A stretch of DNA of 39,672 nt from Candidatus Lustribacter telmatis (lineage in GTDB: Bacteria > Vulcanimicrobiota > Vulcanimicrobiia > Vulcanimicrobiales > Vulcanimicrobiaceae). The notes under the pieces are model-generated. The model ran no database searches. It was given only the letters and a program-made list of their open reading frames with translations, and was not told the origin of the DNA. Position numbers and translations under genes: made by a program. The stretch lies in assembly GCA_003164045.1 (NCBI GenBank), contig PLRU01000051.1, positions 145,093 to 184,764 on the forward strand. Direction: 5' to 3'. Below are positions 16,158-24,216 of this stretch, one piece after another (within the stretch, counting starts at the first letter, position 1; the number at the start of each line of letters is the position of its first letter).

Positions 16158-18062
16158 TTAGCGGACAAGCGGCGCACTCACGGCATCGAGCCGGTCGGGC
16201 GCACCCGGAATCGGCTCGAGAACCGGATAGCGCGGACCACCGGTGTAGGGGATCGCAACGTCGCGATAGACCCCGCCGCTTAGCAGCAAGAGATGGATCG
16301 GGTCGCCGTGCTGAGCGCGCTCGAGCGCGGCATCGATCTCCTCGCAGAGCGTATCGTTGTCGGTCGGCGCGCGGCCGTTGACGGCTTCGATCTTATCGCC
16401 GGGTGCGACGTCCGCTCGCTGCGCGGGCGAACCGTCGATCACGTCGCTCACCACGCCGGCACGCGAGCCGATGATGCCGAGCGAGTAGCGCACGTCGAGC
16501 GTCTTACGCGACTCGTTGACGATCTTCTCAAGGCCCGACGGCTTCGGGGCGAAGGCCACGCGCCAGCCGTCCGGCGTGAACGGATCCGGCGGATGCACCG
16601 CAATCGCATCGACGCGTTCGGCGAAGAAACTGGTCCAGTCGTAGTGCTGCACGTTCTCGAGCGCGGCGATCACGTCGGCGCGCGTGTAGGGAATCACCAC
16701 AGGACCGGTCGACGTGCGGCCGAAAAATGCGCGCGCGAAGTCGTCGATAGAACGCCGCTCGCCGGACGCTTTGCGAATGATCGCATCGGCTTCGAGCCAG
16801 ATCAGTTCGCCTTCACTGTAAAAATCGACCGAGCGGCGTTCGCTGCTGAATTCGCGCGGCGCACCATATAGAATCGATGCGGCGGCGGCCGTATCGTAGA
16901 GCGGCGTCGTGTTGCGGCCGGTCGTCGAATCGAGCACCGCGTAGATCATGGCAAGATGATCGCGATACTGCTGCTGCGTGCGTAAGCCGCTGCGCGTCGC
17001 CTGCAGGTTGCCGTAGAACTGCGTCATCCCTTCGTAGACCCACAGCAAATCGTCTTTCATCGGCACGCGCAGATTCGGCGTCGCCAGATCGGCCGGCCGG
17101 CGGTATTTCCCGTCCCACGAATGGTTGAACTCGTGCGGGAGCAGATCGGCATCATCCACCAACTTGTCCTTGTCGGTGAGGAAGTCCGCAGCAGAGCCGT
17201 CGTCGCTCGATTGATGGTGTTCCACGCCTTCACCCGGCAGCACGTCGGAGACCGTCAGCAGAAACGTGTAGTGGTTGAAGTGCCGCGCGCGATAGAGCAA
17301 GCTCATTTGCGTGACCAGATTGCGCAACTTCGGCATTACGGCATCGGCTTCGAGATCTTCCGGCGCATCGGCAAACACCGCGATGTCCACCGGCGCACCA
17401 TCGATCGTTCCGAGCGGCCAACGGCGCACGTTGGTGCCGGCATCCAGCGGTGAATCGACCAGCGTCTCCATCGTCACGGGAGTAAAGGTGACGGCGTTGC
17501 CGTTGCGCGTCCCGCCGTCGAGCGCCGTGGCGTACTGCCAATCGCGACCGGGGAGCGTGATGCTCGGCGTGATGGTCACCGTACGGTAATCGTCAACCGC
17601 CTGTACGAACAGCACTTTGTGCCAGGTCAGCACGAGGATGTTCGCCGACGCTAAGCGCGCCGAACTGTATCGGCCAAGCGCCGCGCCGAGAAAATCGAAG
17701 TCGACGTCGAGCGCCGGCGTGCCGGGTGGAACGTCGACGTGAATTGCGTACAGGTCGACGAGGTCGCGCTCCCAGCGCAGCCGGTACGTGCCTGCGGTGA
17801 TCACCAGCGCCGCCACGTCAACGAGCGGCCCAGCCGGCATGTGTTCGCCCGGAATCCAGCGCGGATACTCGAGCGTCAACGGGCCCGGCGTAACGGCGAT
17901 GTGCTCGTGGACGTGCAGCAAGCCACGCGTGGCGTGCGTCGCGTCCACGTCGACGCTCATCGAAAGGCGCGGCGCGGGCGTTTGCGCGCCGAGACGCGCG
18001 GCACCGCTTCCGGTAGCGAGCAGAACAGCAGCAGCGATTGCGGCAAAACAACGGCGACCCAT
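16158..18062 (-). CDS. M61-family (glycyl aminopeptidase-like) metallopeptidase with PDZ domain, exported
   Basis: 634 residues from ATG 18060-18062. The N-terminus MGRRCFAAIAAAVLLATGSG is a signal peptide, so it acts in the periplasm or outside. The N-terminal domain (30-190) is the beta-rich M61 domain with LTLEYPRWIPGEH. The zinc motif HEFNH is at residues 310-314, inside LLPHEFNHSWDGKYRRP, and the third ligand region LLWVYEGMTQFYG is near 358. A PDZ domain follows near 510-600 (GVVSDVIDGSPAQRADVAPG, DKIEAVNGR). The family cleaves Gly- or Ala-containing N-termini. The start lies 5 nt after the histidine kinase stop, so it belongs to the same operon as the two-component system and porin. 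Confidence 0.92.
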   Translation of the reverse strand: MGRRCFAAIAAAVLLATGSGAARLGAQTPAPRLSMSVDVDATHATRGLLHVHEHIAVTPGPLTLEYPRWIPGEHMPAGPLVDVAALVITAGTYRLRWERDLVDLYAIHVDVPPGTPALDVDFDFLGAALGRYSSARLASANILVLTWHKVLFVQAVDDYRTVTITPSITLPGRDWQYATALDGGTRNGNAVTFTPVTMETLVDSPLDAGTNVRRWPLGTIDGAPVDIAVFADAPEDLEADAVMPKLRNLVTQMSLLYRARHFNHYTFLLTVSDVLPGEGVEHHQSSDDGSAADFLTDKDKLVDDADLLPHEFNHSWDGKYRRPADLATPNLRVPMKDDLLWVYEGMTQFYGNLQATRSGLRTQQQYRDHLAMIYAVLDSTTGRNTTPLYDTAAAASILYGAPREFSSERRSVDFYSEGELIWLEADAIIRKASGERRSIDDFARAFFGRTSTGPVVIPYTRADVIAALENVQHYDWTSFFAERVDAIAVHPPDPFTPDGWRVAFAPKPSGLEKIVNESRKTLDVRYSLGIIGSRAGVVSDVIDGSPAQRADVAPGDKIEAVNGRAPTDNDTLCEEIDAALERAQHGDPIHLLLLSGGVYRDVAIPYTGGPRYPVLEPIPGAPDRLDAVSAPLVR

Positions 18063-18067
18063 AGCGC

Positions 18068-19216
18068 CTACATGACGCCGCGCCGCATCTTTCTCCTGGC
18101 GCGCGGAATGGTGACGGCGAAGCGCACGCCGCCGAGCGAACTTTCGCCCACATCCACCCGGCCGCCGGCGCGTTCGAGGATCAGCCGCACGAGCGCAAGG
18201 CCGATGCCCGAACCGTCGGCCGGCGTTGCGCCGCGCTCACCGAGCGCAAAAAGCCGCTCGCGCTGATCGAGCGGGATGCCCGGCCCATCATCATCGACGG
18301 CGATCGTCACGGTGCGCGGCGAATCGATCTCCGCCGACACCACGACGCGTCCACCCGGCCGGCCATGCTTGATCGCATTGTCGATGAGGTTGATCAAGAC
18401 GAGCATCAAGCGGTCGCCGTCGATGGCGACCGGTGTCGGCGGCACCGCGGCAACGCGCACGTCGATGCCGTGCTTGGCGGCCTGCGCCGCGCTCGCATCG
18501 GCCGCGCCGGCTAGCGCCGTCTCGAGTGCGCCCCCGGCGGCTTGCGGAAACGTTGCCGCGAGATCGAGGAGTGAAATCTCAAACATCCCCTCTAGCAAAC
18601 GCGTGAGCCGCAACGATTCACCGTACGCGATCCGCACGAAGCGTTGTCGTACCGCGCGCTCCGTATCGTCCGCGAGCAAGGTTTCGAGATAGCCCCGGAT
18701 CGAGGCCAGCGGCGTGCGCAGTTCGTGCCCGACGGCGGAGAAAAACGCGTACCGTTCGCGCTCTTGCGCACCACGCACCAGCGCCTCGGCCATCGCCGGC
18801 TGGATTCCGCGCGCACGGTGTACGTCGTAGCGCGTCCAACCCGCATCGACCTCGAGCGCGGTGACGCCCGCGATGCTCGCCGCAATGCGCGCCAGCGCGC
18901 TGCGGATATCCACCGGGGCGGGCCGGCGATGACCGTCGCGCGTCGGTGCGATCAGCGCGGCGACGAACGCATCGCTGCCCCGGTCGTGTGCGATCAGATC
19001 GCCGGCGCGCAAGATGCGCACGGCCGCGGCGGCAAACGCCTCGCCCGCGCGGCGTTCGATCGAGCGCGCGGCACGCAAACCGTTGCGCCACGCAGTCCGC
19101 TCGAGCGCGGGCAGCCGGAAGACGAGCAGCGGAACGCCGTCGCCGCCCAGATCCGCGAGGCGCGCGTCGAGTTCGGCGAACGGCGACGCTTCGGCGCAGA
19201 CCTCAGCCGCGGGCAA
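18068..19216 (-). CDS. Sensor histidine kinase with degenerate GGDEF-like N-terminal region
   Basis: 382 residues. TTG 19214-19216, which overlaps the response regulator's end by 14 bp, is the likely start; the longer open frame upstream is the regulator read out of frame. No membrane helix is seen, so it is cytoplasmic. Residues 20-140 look like a worn GGDEF domain (RAGDLIAHDRGSDAFVAAL where active enzymes have GGDEF) and cannot be catalytic. HisKA has SAVGHELRTPLASIRGYLE with phospho-acceptor His164. The ATPase domain shows LINLIDNAIKHG (N box), VDDDGPGIP (G1) and GSGIGLALVRLILERAGG (G2). It phosphorylates the response regulator encoded just before it. Confidence 0.93.
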   Translation of the reverse strand: MPAAEVCAEASPFAELDARLADLGGDGVPLLVFRLPALERTAWRNGLRAARSIERRAGEAFAAAAVRILRAGDLIAHDRGSDAFVAALIAPTRDGHRRPAPVDIRSALARIAASIAGVTALEVDAGWTRYDVHRARGIQPAMAEALVRGAQERERYAFFSAVGHELRTPLASIRGYLETLLADDTERAVRQRFVRIAYGESLRLTRLLEGMFEISLLDLAATFPQAAGGALETALAGAADASAAQAAKHGIDVRVAAVPPTPVAIDGDRLMLVLINLIDNAIKHGRPGGRVVVSAEIDSPRTVTIAVDDDGPGIPLDQRERLFALGERGATPADGSGIGLALVRLILERAGGRVDVGESSLGGVRFAVTIPRARRKMRRGVM

Positions 19217-19892
19217 ATTTGTAGCCGAAACCGTGAATCGTGTACACCAGGCGCGGCAGTTGCGCTTCATCTTCGAGCTTCGCGCGCAGCCGCCGCACGT
19301 GCACGTCGACCGTGCGCTCGTCACCGTCGAAGTCGAAACCCCAGACGGCCTGCAGCAGCGCCGTGCGGGAAAAGGCGACGCCCGGATTGCTCGCGAGCTG
19401 CAGCAAGAGCGCGAACTCGCGCGGTTTGAGGCCGATGTCGGCGCCGTCGACGCGCACTTCGCGTGCGGCCTCGTCGACTTCGAGCCGGTCGAACCGCAGC
19501 AGCACCGGCGCCGCATCGGCCGTAAGCCCGCCGCGCCGGGCGAGTGCGCGCACGCGCGCGATCACCTCGCGCGGCGAGAACGGCTTCGTCACGTAATCGT
19601 CGGCGCCGAGTTCGAGACCGATCACGCGATCGACCTCATCGCTGCGCGCCGTCACCATCACCACCGGCAGGGCGCGGCCTTCGCGCCGCAGGGTGCGCAC
19701 GACGTCGAAGCCGTCGACGACGGGCAAGCCCACGTCGAGAATCACCAGATCCGTGCCGGCCCGCACGGCCCGCAGCGTCGATGGACCATCGATCGTCTCC
19801 GTGCAGCGGAAGCCCTCGCGCGCGAGATGATGAACGAGCAGTTCGCGAATCGCGGCGTCGTCTTCGGCGACGACGATGCGCAGGGACGGCAT
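19203..19892 (-). CDS. OmpR/PhoB-family response regulator
   Basis: 229 residues from ATG 19890-19892. The receiver domain (1-120) has the acidic pair Asp11/Asp12, phospho-acceptor Asp53 in VILDVGLP, the Thr of VMVTAR and the Lys of YVTKPF. The C-terminal winged helix (about 130-226) has LKPREFALLLQLASNPGVAF, TALLQAVWGFD, and the recognition-helix signature RTVDVHVRRLRAKLED, ending YTIHGFGYKFARG. It binds DNA as a dimer when phosphorylated. It lies 22 nt after the porin-like gene and overlaps its kinase, so the four envelope genes here may be its regulon as well as its operon. Confidence 0.96.
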   Translation of the reverse strand: MPSLRIVVAEDDAAIRELLVHHLAREGFRCTETIDGPSTLRAVRAGTDLVILDVGLPVVDGFDVVRTLRREGRALPVVMVTARSDEVDRVIGLELGADDYVTKPFSPREVIARVRALARRGGLTADAAPVLLRFDRLEVDEAAREVRVDGADIGLKPREFALLLQLASNPGVAFSRTALLQAVWGFDFDGDERTVDVHVRRLRAKLEDEAQLPRLVYTIHGFGYKFARG

Positions 19893-19914
19893 ACCGCGGG
19901 TAGTGCCCCGACGG

Positions 19915-21846
19915 TTAGAGTTTGATTCGCTGTTCGAGGATGAAGAGCGTGCCGGTAAAATCGGGCGCCGGTATGCCGGTGAGCGAGGTGGCGTAGCCGG
20001 AGAAGGCGGAGCCGCGCACGGTGACGAGCGTCGAGGTGTGCGGCGTCCAGCGCAGTTCGGCGCCGGCGAACACTTGGCGCTGGCCGAAGTTCACGTTCTC
20101 GACGATGCTGCTGAACTCGCCCTGCATGAAATATTGCGCGTAGCCGAGCGTCACGAGCGAATACGGCGTGAGACGGCGTGAGGCATACATCGTATATTCC
20201 GGCGTCACATAGGACACAAAATCGATCGCGTGTCCGAGGTTGGCGCCACGCCGGATCGCGTCTTCCGCCCAATCCACCGTGAGATCGGCAAAGCCCGCAT
20301 GCCAAGTCGCCCACAAGCCGTACTGGTTTTGCCGGCCGAGCGTCGCGGCATTATCAGCCTGCGGGAGAAAGAACCCATCGACGAATCCCGTTTGCTGGGC
20401 GTTCGTGAACGTGATCGGATCGATCTCACCGAAGTTCGCGTACGACGCGTGCACCTCGAGCGGACCGCCGTTCACGCCGTACTTGATGCGATAACCTTGC
20501 CGGTCGACGTTCACCGGATAGTTGTTGATGAGCTGGTAGTTTGATTTCAGCCATTGTCCGGGCCACGACCACGCGACCGACCAGACGTTCTCCGGCGCGC
20601 CGTACGGCAAGATCGCGGTCGCATAGTACGGTTCGTTCTTATAGACGTCGAACGAGCCGGTCGCACGCCGCACCGTCTTCGTCACGCCGGCGTGATAGTA
20701 ATTCCCGGGCTTGCCGGTACCGGGCAACGCGACGCCGTTCGCATCGTACACCGAATGACCGTATTCCACCACGCCGTCGGCGAGCCCGAAGATGTGAAAC
20801 GCTCCGCGCAGGCCGTAGATGGTTTCGCGTTGTCCGCCGATCGTTCCGAACGGCAACAGGCCCTGCGACGTCAGTTGCGGCGTGCCTTGCGCGAAGAGAA
20901 TGGTCGTCGCCACCGGTGCGCCGCCGGTCGTCACGTGCGAGACCTCGGCGGAAAACCGCGTCCCCTCGCCGTGATCGATGACGAACGAGCCTTGCGTGAG
21001 CCGCGCGCTCGAACCCGGCAGCGAGGGCAACGTCGCGTCGGTGAGTTCGAGCGTCCCGATGCCGTGTTTGCCGGTAAAGTCGATGCCGTGCAACGGATAC
21101 ACGCCGCCCGAGAGCGCCCACCATTCGGCGTTCGGCGGACCGTTGCCGAGCGATTCGGCCGGAAGAACGGCCAGCGAGGGAATCGCGCTCTGATACGCCG
21201 GCTGCGCAAACACAAAACTATCGCTCTGCGTAAGATCGAACCAGCCGCCGCGCAAGCGCAAGCTACCGTCTTTTGTTGCGATCGATCCGCTCAGAACCGA
21301 CGCGGCAAACGCGCTGCCGTCATCTTGGCCGGGACGAGTCGGAAACGCCACGCCATAGCCGAGTGCTTGCGAGCCCAGATGCGGATTGAGCGTCGGCATC
21401 AGCGATTCTGCCCAATATGTCGCGTTCGTCGTACTGCCCGTGACGTACCCAAGACCGAACGTCGCGCTCACATCGAACGCGCTGCCGTGATACGTCGGCG
21501 TGACGTAGAGCGCGGATTCGCCGGTGTTACCCGGCGTCATCGGTGCACCGGAGAACGTATCGTAGGGCGAGTTCGGCGCGGCGGGCGACGAGCCGTTCAT
21601 AAAATTCGGCGCTTCCGGCAAACCGAGTTGGCCGTAACCATTCGTATTCTGCGAGATGAACATCACGTGCGCATCGGCGGCGACGGTGACCGTACCCGGA
21701 CGCGGAGCCGGAGCCGGTGATGCGCCCGGCGCTGCTGAGGGTGCCGGCGACGGCGTGGGCGGCGGGTAGATTTGCGCCGAAGCCGGCAGGCTGATCCACG
21801 CTGTAGCGACGGCGATGAGGAGCGCCGTTAGCGGCCAACGTCTCAC
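19915..21846 (-). CDS. Outer-membrane beta-barrel (porin-like) protein
   Basis: 643 residues from GTG 21844-21846, 3 nt after the MaoC stop. A signal peptide MRRWPLTALLIAVATAWIS to about residue 24 is followed by a Pro/Ala/Ser-rich linker (25-50), then a long run of alternating strands rich in Gly, Tyr, Trp and Phe. The last residues, GTLFILEQRIKL, form an amphipathic final strand ending in a hydrophobic residue, as needed for outer-membrane insertion. I cannot name the substrate; it may be a porin or channel-forming barrel. It heads the group with the response regulator, kinase and M61 peptidase. Its presence is the main evidence that the host has an outer membrane. Confidence 0.75.
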   Translation of the reverse strand: MRRWPLTALLIAVATAWISLPASAQIYPPPTPSPAPSAAPGASPAPAPRPGTVTVAADAHVMFISQNTNGYGQLGLPEAPNFMNGSSPAAPNSPYDTFSGAPMTPGNTGESALYVTPTYHGSAFDVSATFGLGYVTGSTTNATYWAESLMPTLNPHLGSQALGYGVAFPTRPGQDDGSAFAASVLSGSIATKDGSLRLRGGWFDLTQSDSFVFAQPAYQSAIPSLAVLPAESLGNGPPNAEWWALSGGVYPLHGIDFTGKHGIGTLELTDATLPSLPGSSARLTQGSFVIDHGEGTRFSAEVSHVTTGGAPVATTILFAQGTPQLTSQGLLPFGTIGGQRETIYGLRGAFHIFGLADGVVEYGHSVYDANGVALPGTGKPGNYYHAGVTKTVRRATGSFDVYKNEPYYATAILPYGAPENVWSVAWSWPGQWLKSNYQLINNYPVNVDRQGYRIKYGVNGGPLEVHASYANFGEIDPITFTNAQQTGFVDGFFLPQADNAATLGRQNQYGLWATWHAGFADLTVDWAEDAIRRGANLGHAIDFVSYVTPEYTMYASRRLTPYSLVTLGYAQYFMQGEFSSIVENVNFGQRQVFAGAELRWTPHTSTLVTVRGSAFSGYATSLTGIPAPDFTGTLFILEQRIKL

Positions 21847-21849
21847 AGC

Positions 21850-22269
21850 CTAATCTTTCTGCAAAACGGCGGTGCCGTCGACCACGAGCTTACCGTGCTG
21901 GTTGACGACCGTTGTCTTACAATGCAGGCGGCGTTTCGCCGGATCGAGCGCGACGAGTTCCGAACGCGCGGTCAGCGTATCGCCGATAAACACCGGCCGG
22001 CGGAATTGCAGCGTTTGCTCGACGTAGAGTCCGCCCGGCGTGCCGAGCATTAAGGCGTTGACCGTCGAAAGTAAGCTTGCCGAGAGCATGCCGTGCGCGA
22101 CGCGCTGACCGAAGCGCGTGGTCTTGGCATACTCCGCATCGAGGTGGAGCGGATATGTGTCGCCGCTCACGCCGGCAAAGAGTACGATGTCGGCCTCGCC
22201 GATCGTTTTAGAAAACGTCTCGACATCGCCGACGGAGAAGGATGAAAATTCGCGAAAGCGAGACGGCAT
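21850..22269 (-). CDS. MaoC-like (R)-specific enoyl-CoA hydratase
   Basis: 139 residues from ATG 22267-22269, with GGGAGA about 6 nt upstream. The hot-dog-fold hydratase motif is VSGDTYPLHLDAEYAKTTRF followed by GQRVAHGMLSASLLS near residues 36-70; the catalytic Asp and His of hydratase-2 enzymes are kept (GD-x-x-P-x-H), although the usual Asn before Pro is Tyr. The second half has GLYVEQTLQFRRPVFIGDTL, typical of the PhaJ/MaoC group. It hydrates trans-2-enoyl-CoA to the (R)-3-hydroxy form, feeding polyhydroxyalkanoate or fatty-acid steps. First gene of the minus-strand run; divergent from the next gene by 36 nt. Confidence 0.88.
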   Translation of the reverse strand: MPSRFREFSSFSVGDVETFSKTIGEADIVLFAGVSGDTYPLHLDAEYAKTTRFGQRVAHGMLSASLLSTVNALMLGTPGGLYVEQTLQFRRPVFIGDTLTARSELVALDPAKRRLHCKTTVVNQHGKLVVDGTAVLQKD

Positions 22270-22305
22270 GACGACTCTCCCTTCTGCGACTCGGTCCGCC
22301 CTCCC

Positions 22306-23064
22306 GTGCTGACGGCCGACGCCGAGTTTCGGGCCGTCGCGAACGCGGCCTTCGACGCATGGCAGAAGCAGCCGCCGTACGTCGCGTATCGGGTCGATGT
22401 CGACATCGAGGTCTCGGCACTCAAACAGTCGCGCCGGATCTCGCGTATGGTCGAAGCGCGAACGCGCGACGACCTCGCGGTGATCCAAGATTTACCGCAG
22501 GGTCAGAACCAGCTCGGACACTCGTTTCCGCTGCCGCCGACATTCGACGCGCTCAGCTACTTCCGATTCGACTTTCGCCTGGGCGATCCGATCCGCCGGC
22601 ACAACCCGCTCACCGCGGTAACGCTGCTGCCGCCGGGCCCCAATCGGCCGCCGGAACCCCTGCGCTTTGGCGATCCGGTCGCGATCAACCCGGACGCGGC
22701 GGTCGTGGTCACGACGCTGCGCAACTACTACGCGCACTACGCGGACGATTCGAACGATCGCATCGCCCATATCGTGATGCAGGCGCTGCCCGCGCTCACG
22801 GTCGACAACGACTCGACCTTCTTTCTCAGAGACGTGTACGTCGATACGGTAACGAACCTGCCGACACGCGTCGTCTACAGCGGTCCGGCGACCGATTTCA
22901 CCGTCGACTACACCATGGTCGAAAACCACTGGGTGATCGACCACGCATTCTACCGGAACACGCTCTTCGCACCGCTTCACATCGGCCAGACGACGTGGAC
23001 CACCGATGCGACCTTTAGCGCGTTCTCGTTCCCGCCCGAAGCCATCGACGAACGTCTCCGCTAA
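22306..23064 (+). CDS. Protein of unknown function, start uncertain
   Basis: 252 residues if GTG 22306 is the start; no clear ribosome-binding site precedes it, and the frame stays open upstream with no other start codon. I do not recognise a family. The sequence is mixed alpha/beta without membrane helices: ADAEFRAVANAAFDAWQKQP, then VDVDIEVSALKQSRRISRMV, a Pro-rich middle (LLPPGPNRPPEPLRFGDPVA), then strands such as TFFLRDVYVDTVTNLPTRVV and DFTVDYTMVENHWVIDHAFY. The strand order is reminiscent of LolA-like lipoprotein-carrier folds, but this is only an impression. No signal peptide is visible, which would be odd for that fold. The gene is followed by tRNA-Ser. Confidence 0.65.
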   Translation: MLTADAEFRAVANAAFDAWQKQPPYVAYRVDVDIEVSALKQSRRISRMVEARTRDDLAVIQDLPQGQNQLGHSFPLPPTFDALSYFRFDFRLGDPIRRHNPLTAVTLLPPGPNRPPEPLRFGDPVAINPDAAVVVTTLRNYYAHYADDSNDRIAHIVMQALPALTVDNDSTFFLRDVYVDTVTNLPTRVVYSGPATDFTVDYTMVENHWVIDHAFYRNTLFAPLHIGQTTWTTDATFSAFSFPPEAIDERLR

Positions 23065-23110
23065 AAAAGGCCCATCGGCGGGGTCTGCGAATCATGGGAA
23101 TCGACCATTT

Positions 23111-23197
23111 GGAAAGGTGGCAGAGTGGTCGATTGCACCTGACTCGAAATCAGGAGTTCCTTTGCGGGAACCGGGAGTTCGAATCTCCCCCTTTCCT
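23111..23197 (+). tRNA. tRNA-Ser(CGA)
   Basis: Class II tRNA. The acceptor stem GGAAAGG pairs with CCTTTCC; the anticodon arm CCTGA-CTCGAAA-TCAGG gives anticodon CGA; a long variable arm (GTTCCTTTGCGGGAAC) confirms serine. The T arm has GTTCGAAT. CCA is not encoded. The discriminator base is U, whereas bacterial serine tRNAs usually have G. Confidence 0.95.
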
Positions 23198-23218
23198 AAA
23201 GACCCCTACAATTAGAGA

Positions 23219-23242
23219 CCCCTACCGCATGTAGGGGTTTTT
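23219..23242 (+). terminator. Rho-independent terminator after tRNA-Ser
   Basis: A perfect 7-bp stem CCCCTAC / GTAGGGG with loop CGCAT is followed by five T residues. The same words recur around it (GACCCCTACA at 23201, TGTAGGGGTTTTA at 23250), so alternative pairings may form a second hairpin. Confidence 0.85.
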
Positions 23243-23266
23243 ATTATGTATGTAGGGGTTTTAATA

Positions 23267-23385
23267 TTTGTCATCCAGAGCGCAGGTTCGCAAAGCGAAC
23301 CGGAGTCGAAGGACCGCCGCTATCGTTCGTAATTGAGGCGGTCCTTCGACTCCGCGCCTCCGACGCTGCGCTCTGGATGACAAAT
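23267..23385. repeat. REP-like long palindrome, complete copy
   Basis: 119-bp imperfect palindrome whose ends are TTTGTCATCCAGAGCGCAG and CTGCGCTCTGGATGACAAA. Inner blocks CGGAGTCGAAGGACCGCC and GGCGGTCCTTCGACTCCG pair as well, leaving a loop near TATCGTTCGTAATTG. The left arm also holds a small GTTCGC-AAA-GCGAAC hairpin. A second copy is at 35220-35336 and a half copy at 1096-1139. It lies between the tRNA-Ser terminator and the 3' end of tadA. Confidence 0.85.
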
Positions 23386-23399
23386 AATGGGGTTCGTGG

Positions 23400-23810
23400 C
23401 TAGCGGCGGGCGGCGAAGAATGCGCGTAACTGGGCGGCTGTTTCCTCCGCCAGCACCCCGGCCGTGACGTCGGGCCGGTGGTTGACCGCCGCTGAGGCAA
23501 ACAGATCGACCACGCCGCCGGCAGCGCCGCCCTTGGGGTCCGAGCAGCCGAATACGACGCGCTCGATCCGCGCAGCAACGATCGCGCCGGCGCACATCGC
23601 GCACGGTTCCTTCGTCACGTAAAGCGTGCCGCCGATGCGCCACCGGCCGAGCACGCGCGCCGCTTGCGCGATGACGATCATCTCCGCGTGCGCGGTCGGA
23701 TCGGGACGAGCTTCTTTCTCGTTCCAGCCTTCGAACATCCAACCATCGACGTGCAACAGCGCACCGATCGGAACGTCGCCGGCAGCCGCCGCGCGTTCCG
23801 CGCACATCAT
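23400..23810 (-). CDS. tadA: tRNA-specific adenosine deaminase TadA
   Basis: 136 residues from the first of two tandem ATG codons (23808-23810). The open frame extends back through the tRNA-Arg gene but cannot be translated from there in the mature tRNA. The protein deaminates adenosine 34 of tRNA-Arg(ACG) to inosine. The zinc and catalytic residues are HAE at 41-43 (PTAHAEMIV) and PCAMC with Cys70 and Cys73; AGDVPIGALLHVDG and the C-terminal IERVVFGCSDPKGG are also family features. This start leaves the first helix a little short compared with the family. The gene follows tRNA-Arg(CCG) by 37 nt on the same strand; the substrate tRNA-Arg(ACG) gene is at 32452-32525. Confidence 0.93.
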   Translation of the reverse strand: MMCAERAAAAGDVPIGALLHVDGWMFEGWNEKEARPDPTAHAEMIVIAQAARVLGRWRIGGTLYVTKEPCAMCAGAIVAARIERVVFGCSDPKGGAAGGVVDLFASAAVNHRPDVTAGVLAEETAAQLRAFFAARR

Positions 23811-23847
23811 CGCAGTGCGTATGCCCGATTCGTCATCGGCGAGAAAA

Positions 23848-23924
23848 TGGTGCTCCCGGCCCGGCTCGAACGGGCAACCTCTTCCTTCGGAGGGAAGCGC
23901 GCTATCCAATTGTGCCACGGAAGC
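23848..23924 (-). tRNA. tRNA-Arg(CCG)
   Basis: 77-nt cloverleaf with encoded CCA. The acceptor stem GCTTCCG pairs with CGGGAGC (one U-G pair), discriminator A; D arm GCACAATTGGATAGCGC; anticodon arm CTTCC-CTCCGAA-GGAAG gives anticodon CCG; the T arm has GTTCGAGC. It lies 37 nt before the tadA start and 21 nt after the 83-aa gene. Confidence 0.95.
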
Positions 23925-23945
23925 TGGCGTGACGAATACTTGCGG

Positions 23946-24197
23946 CTACGAGCCGCTTTTGTCCTCGGTTGGACCTTGCGCGGGCAAGGACGTCGGGATG
24001 TGCTTGAAGAGGTCGAGCTTGTGATCGACAAGCCCGCGATAGAACTTGCGCACGCAATCCGGATGACCGAAAAAATACGTGCGCGCATAGGCCAGATCGT
24101 CCCCCGAACTATCCGGAACGTAATGAGAGATTTCGATCTCTTCCATTTGCGCCCGGTCAACCGGGTGCGGGCAGAAATCGCAGGGGATCGTCGACAT
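23946..24197 (-). CDS. 83-residue protein with putative CxxC/HxxC zinc site
   Basis: Starts at ATG 24195-24197 with GAGG at 24205-24208, 7 nt upstream, a strong site in this genome. I do not recognise the family. Cys6-x-x-Cys9 (PCDFCPHP) and His45-x-x-Cys48 (FFGHPDCVRKF) are spaced like a treble-clef or short zinc-finger site. The rest is helical with an acidic patch, and the tail is Ser/Pro-rich. It sits between tRNA-Met (19 nt upstream) and tRNA-Arg (21 nt downstream), all on the minus strand, so it is probably co-transcribed with both tRNAs and tadA. An RNA-related role is only a guess from context. Confidence 0.7.
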   Translation of the reverse strand: MSTIPCDFCPHPVDRAQMEEIEISHYVPDSSGDDLAYARTYFFGHPDCVRKFYRGLVDHKLDLFKHIPTSLPAQGPTEDKSGS

Positions 24198-24204
24198 AGA
24201 GTTA

Positions 24205-24208
24205 CCTC
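24205..24208 (-). promoter_or_regulatory. Ribosome-binding site of the 83-aa gene
   Basis: GAGG read on the minus strand lies 7 nt before ATG 24197 and is the main reason to call this short gene real. Confidence 0.7.
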
Positions 24209-24216
24209 GAGAAAAC

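Noticed and set aside
16177..16177. GTG 16177 as the DUF5069 start
   Set aside because: It would add 16 residues not typical of the family and increase overlap with the peptidase gene; ATG 16129 is preferred, though not proven.
23201..23262. Repeated CCCCTAC/GTAGGGG words as a possible CRISPR or iteron array
   Set aside because: They are parts of overlapping terminator hairpins; spacing is irregular and only four words are present.
23811..23840. Possible leader peptide MTNRAYALR whose TGA overlaps the tadA ATGATG
   Set aside because: Only nine codons, no ribosome-binding site, and it would begin 10 nt or so after the tRNA 3' end; too weak to call.
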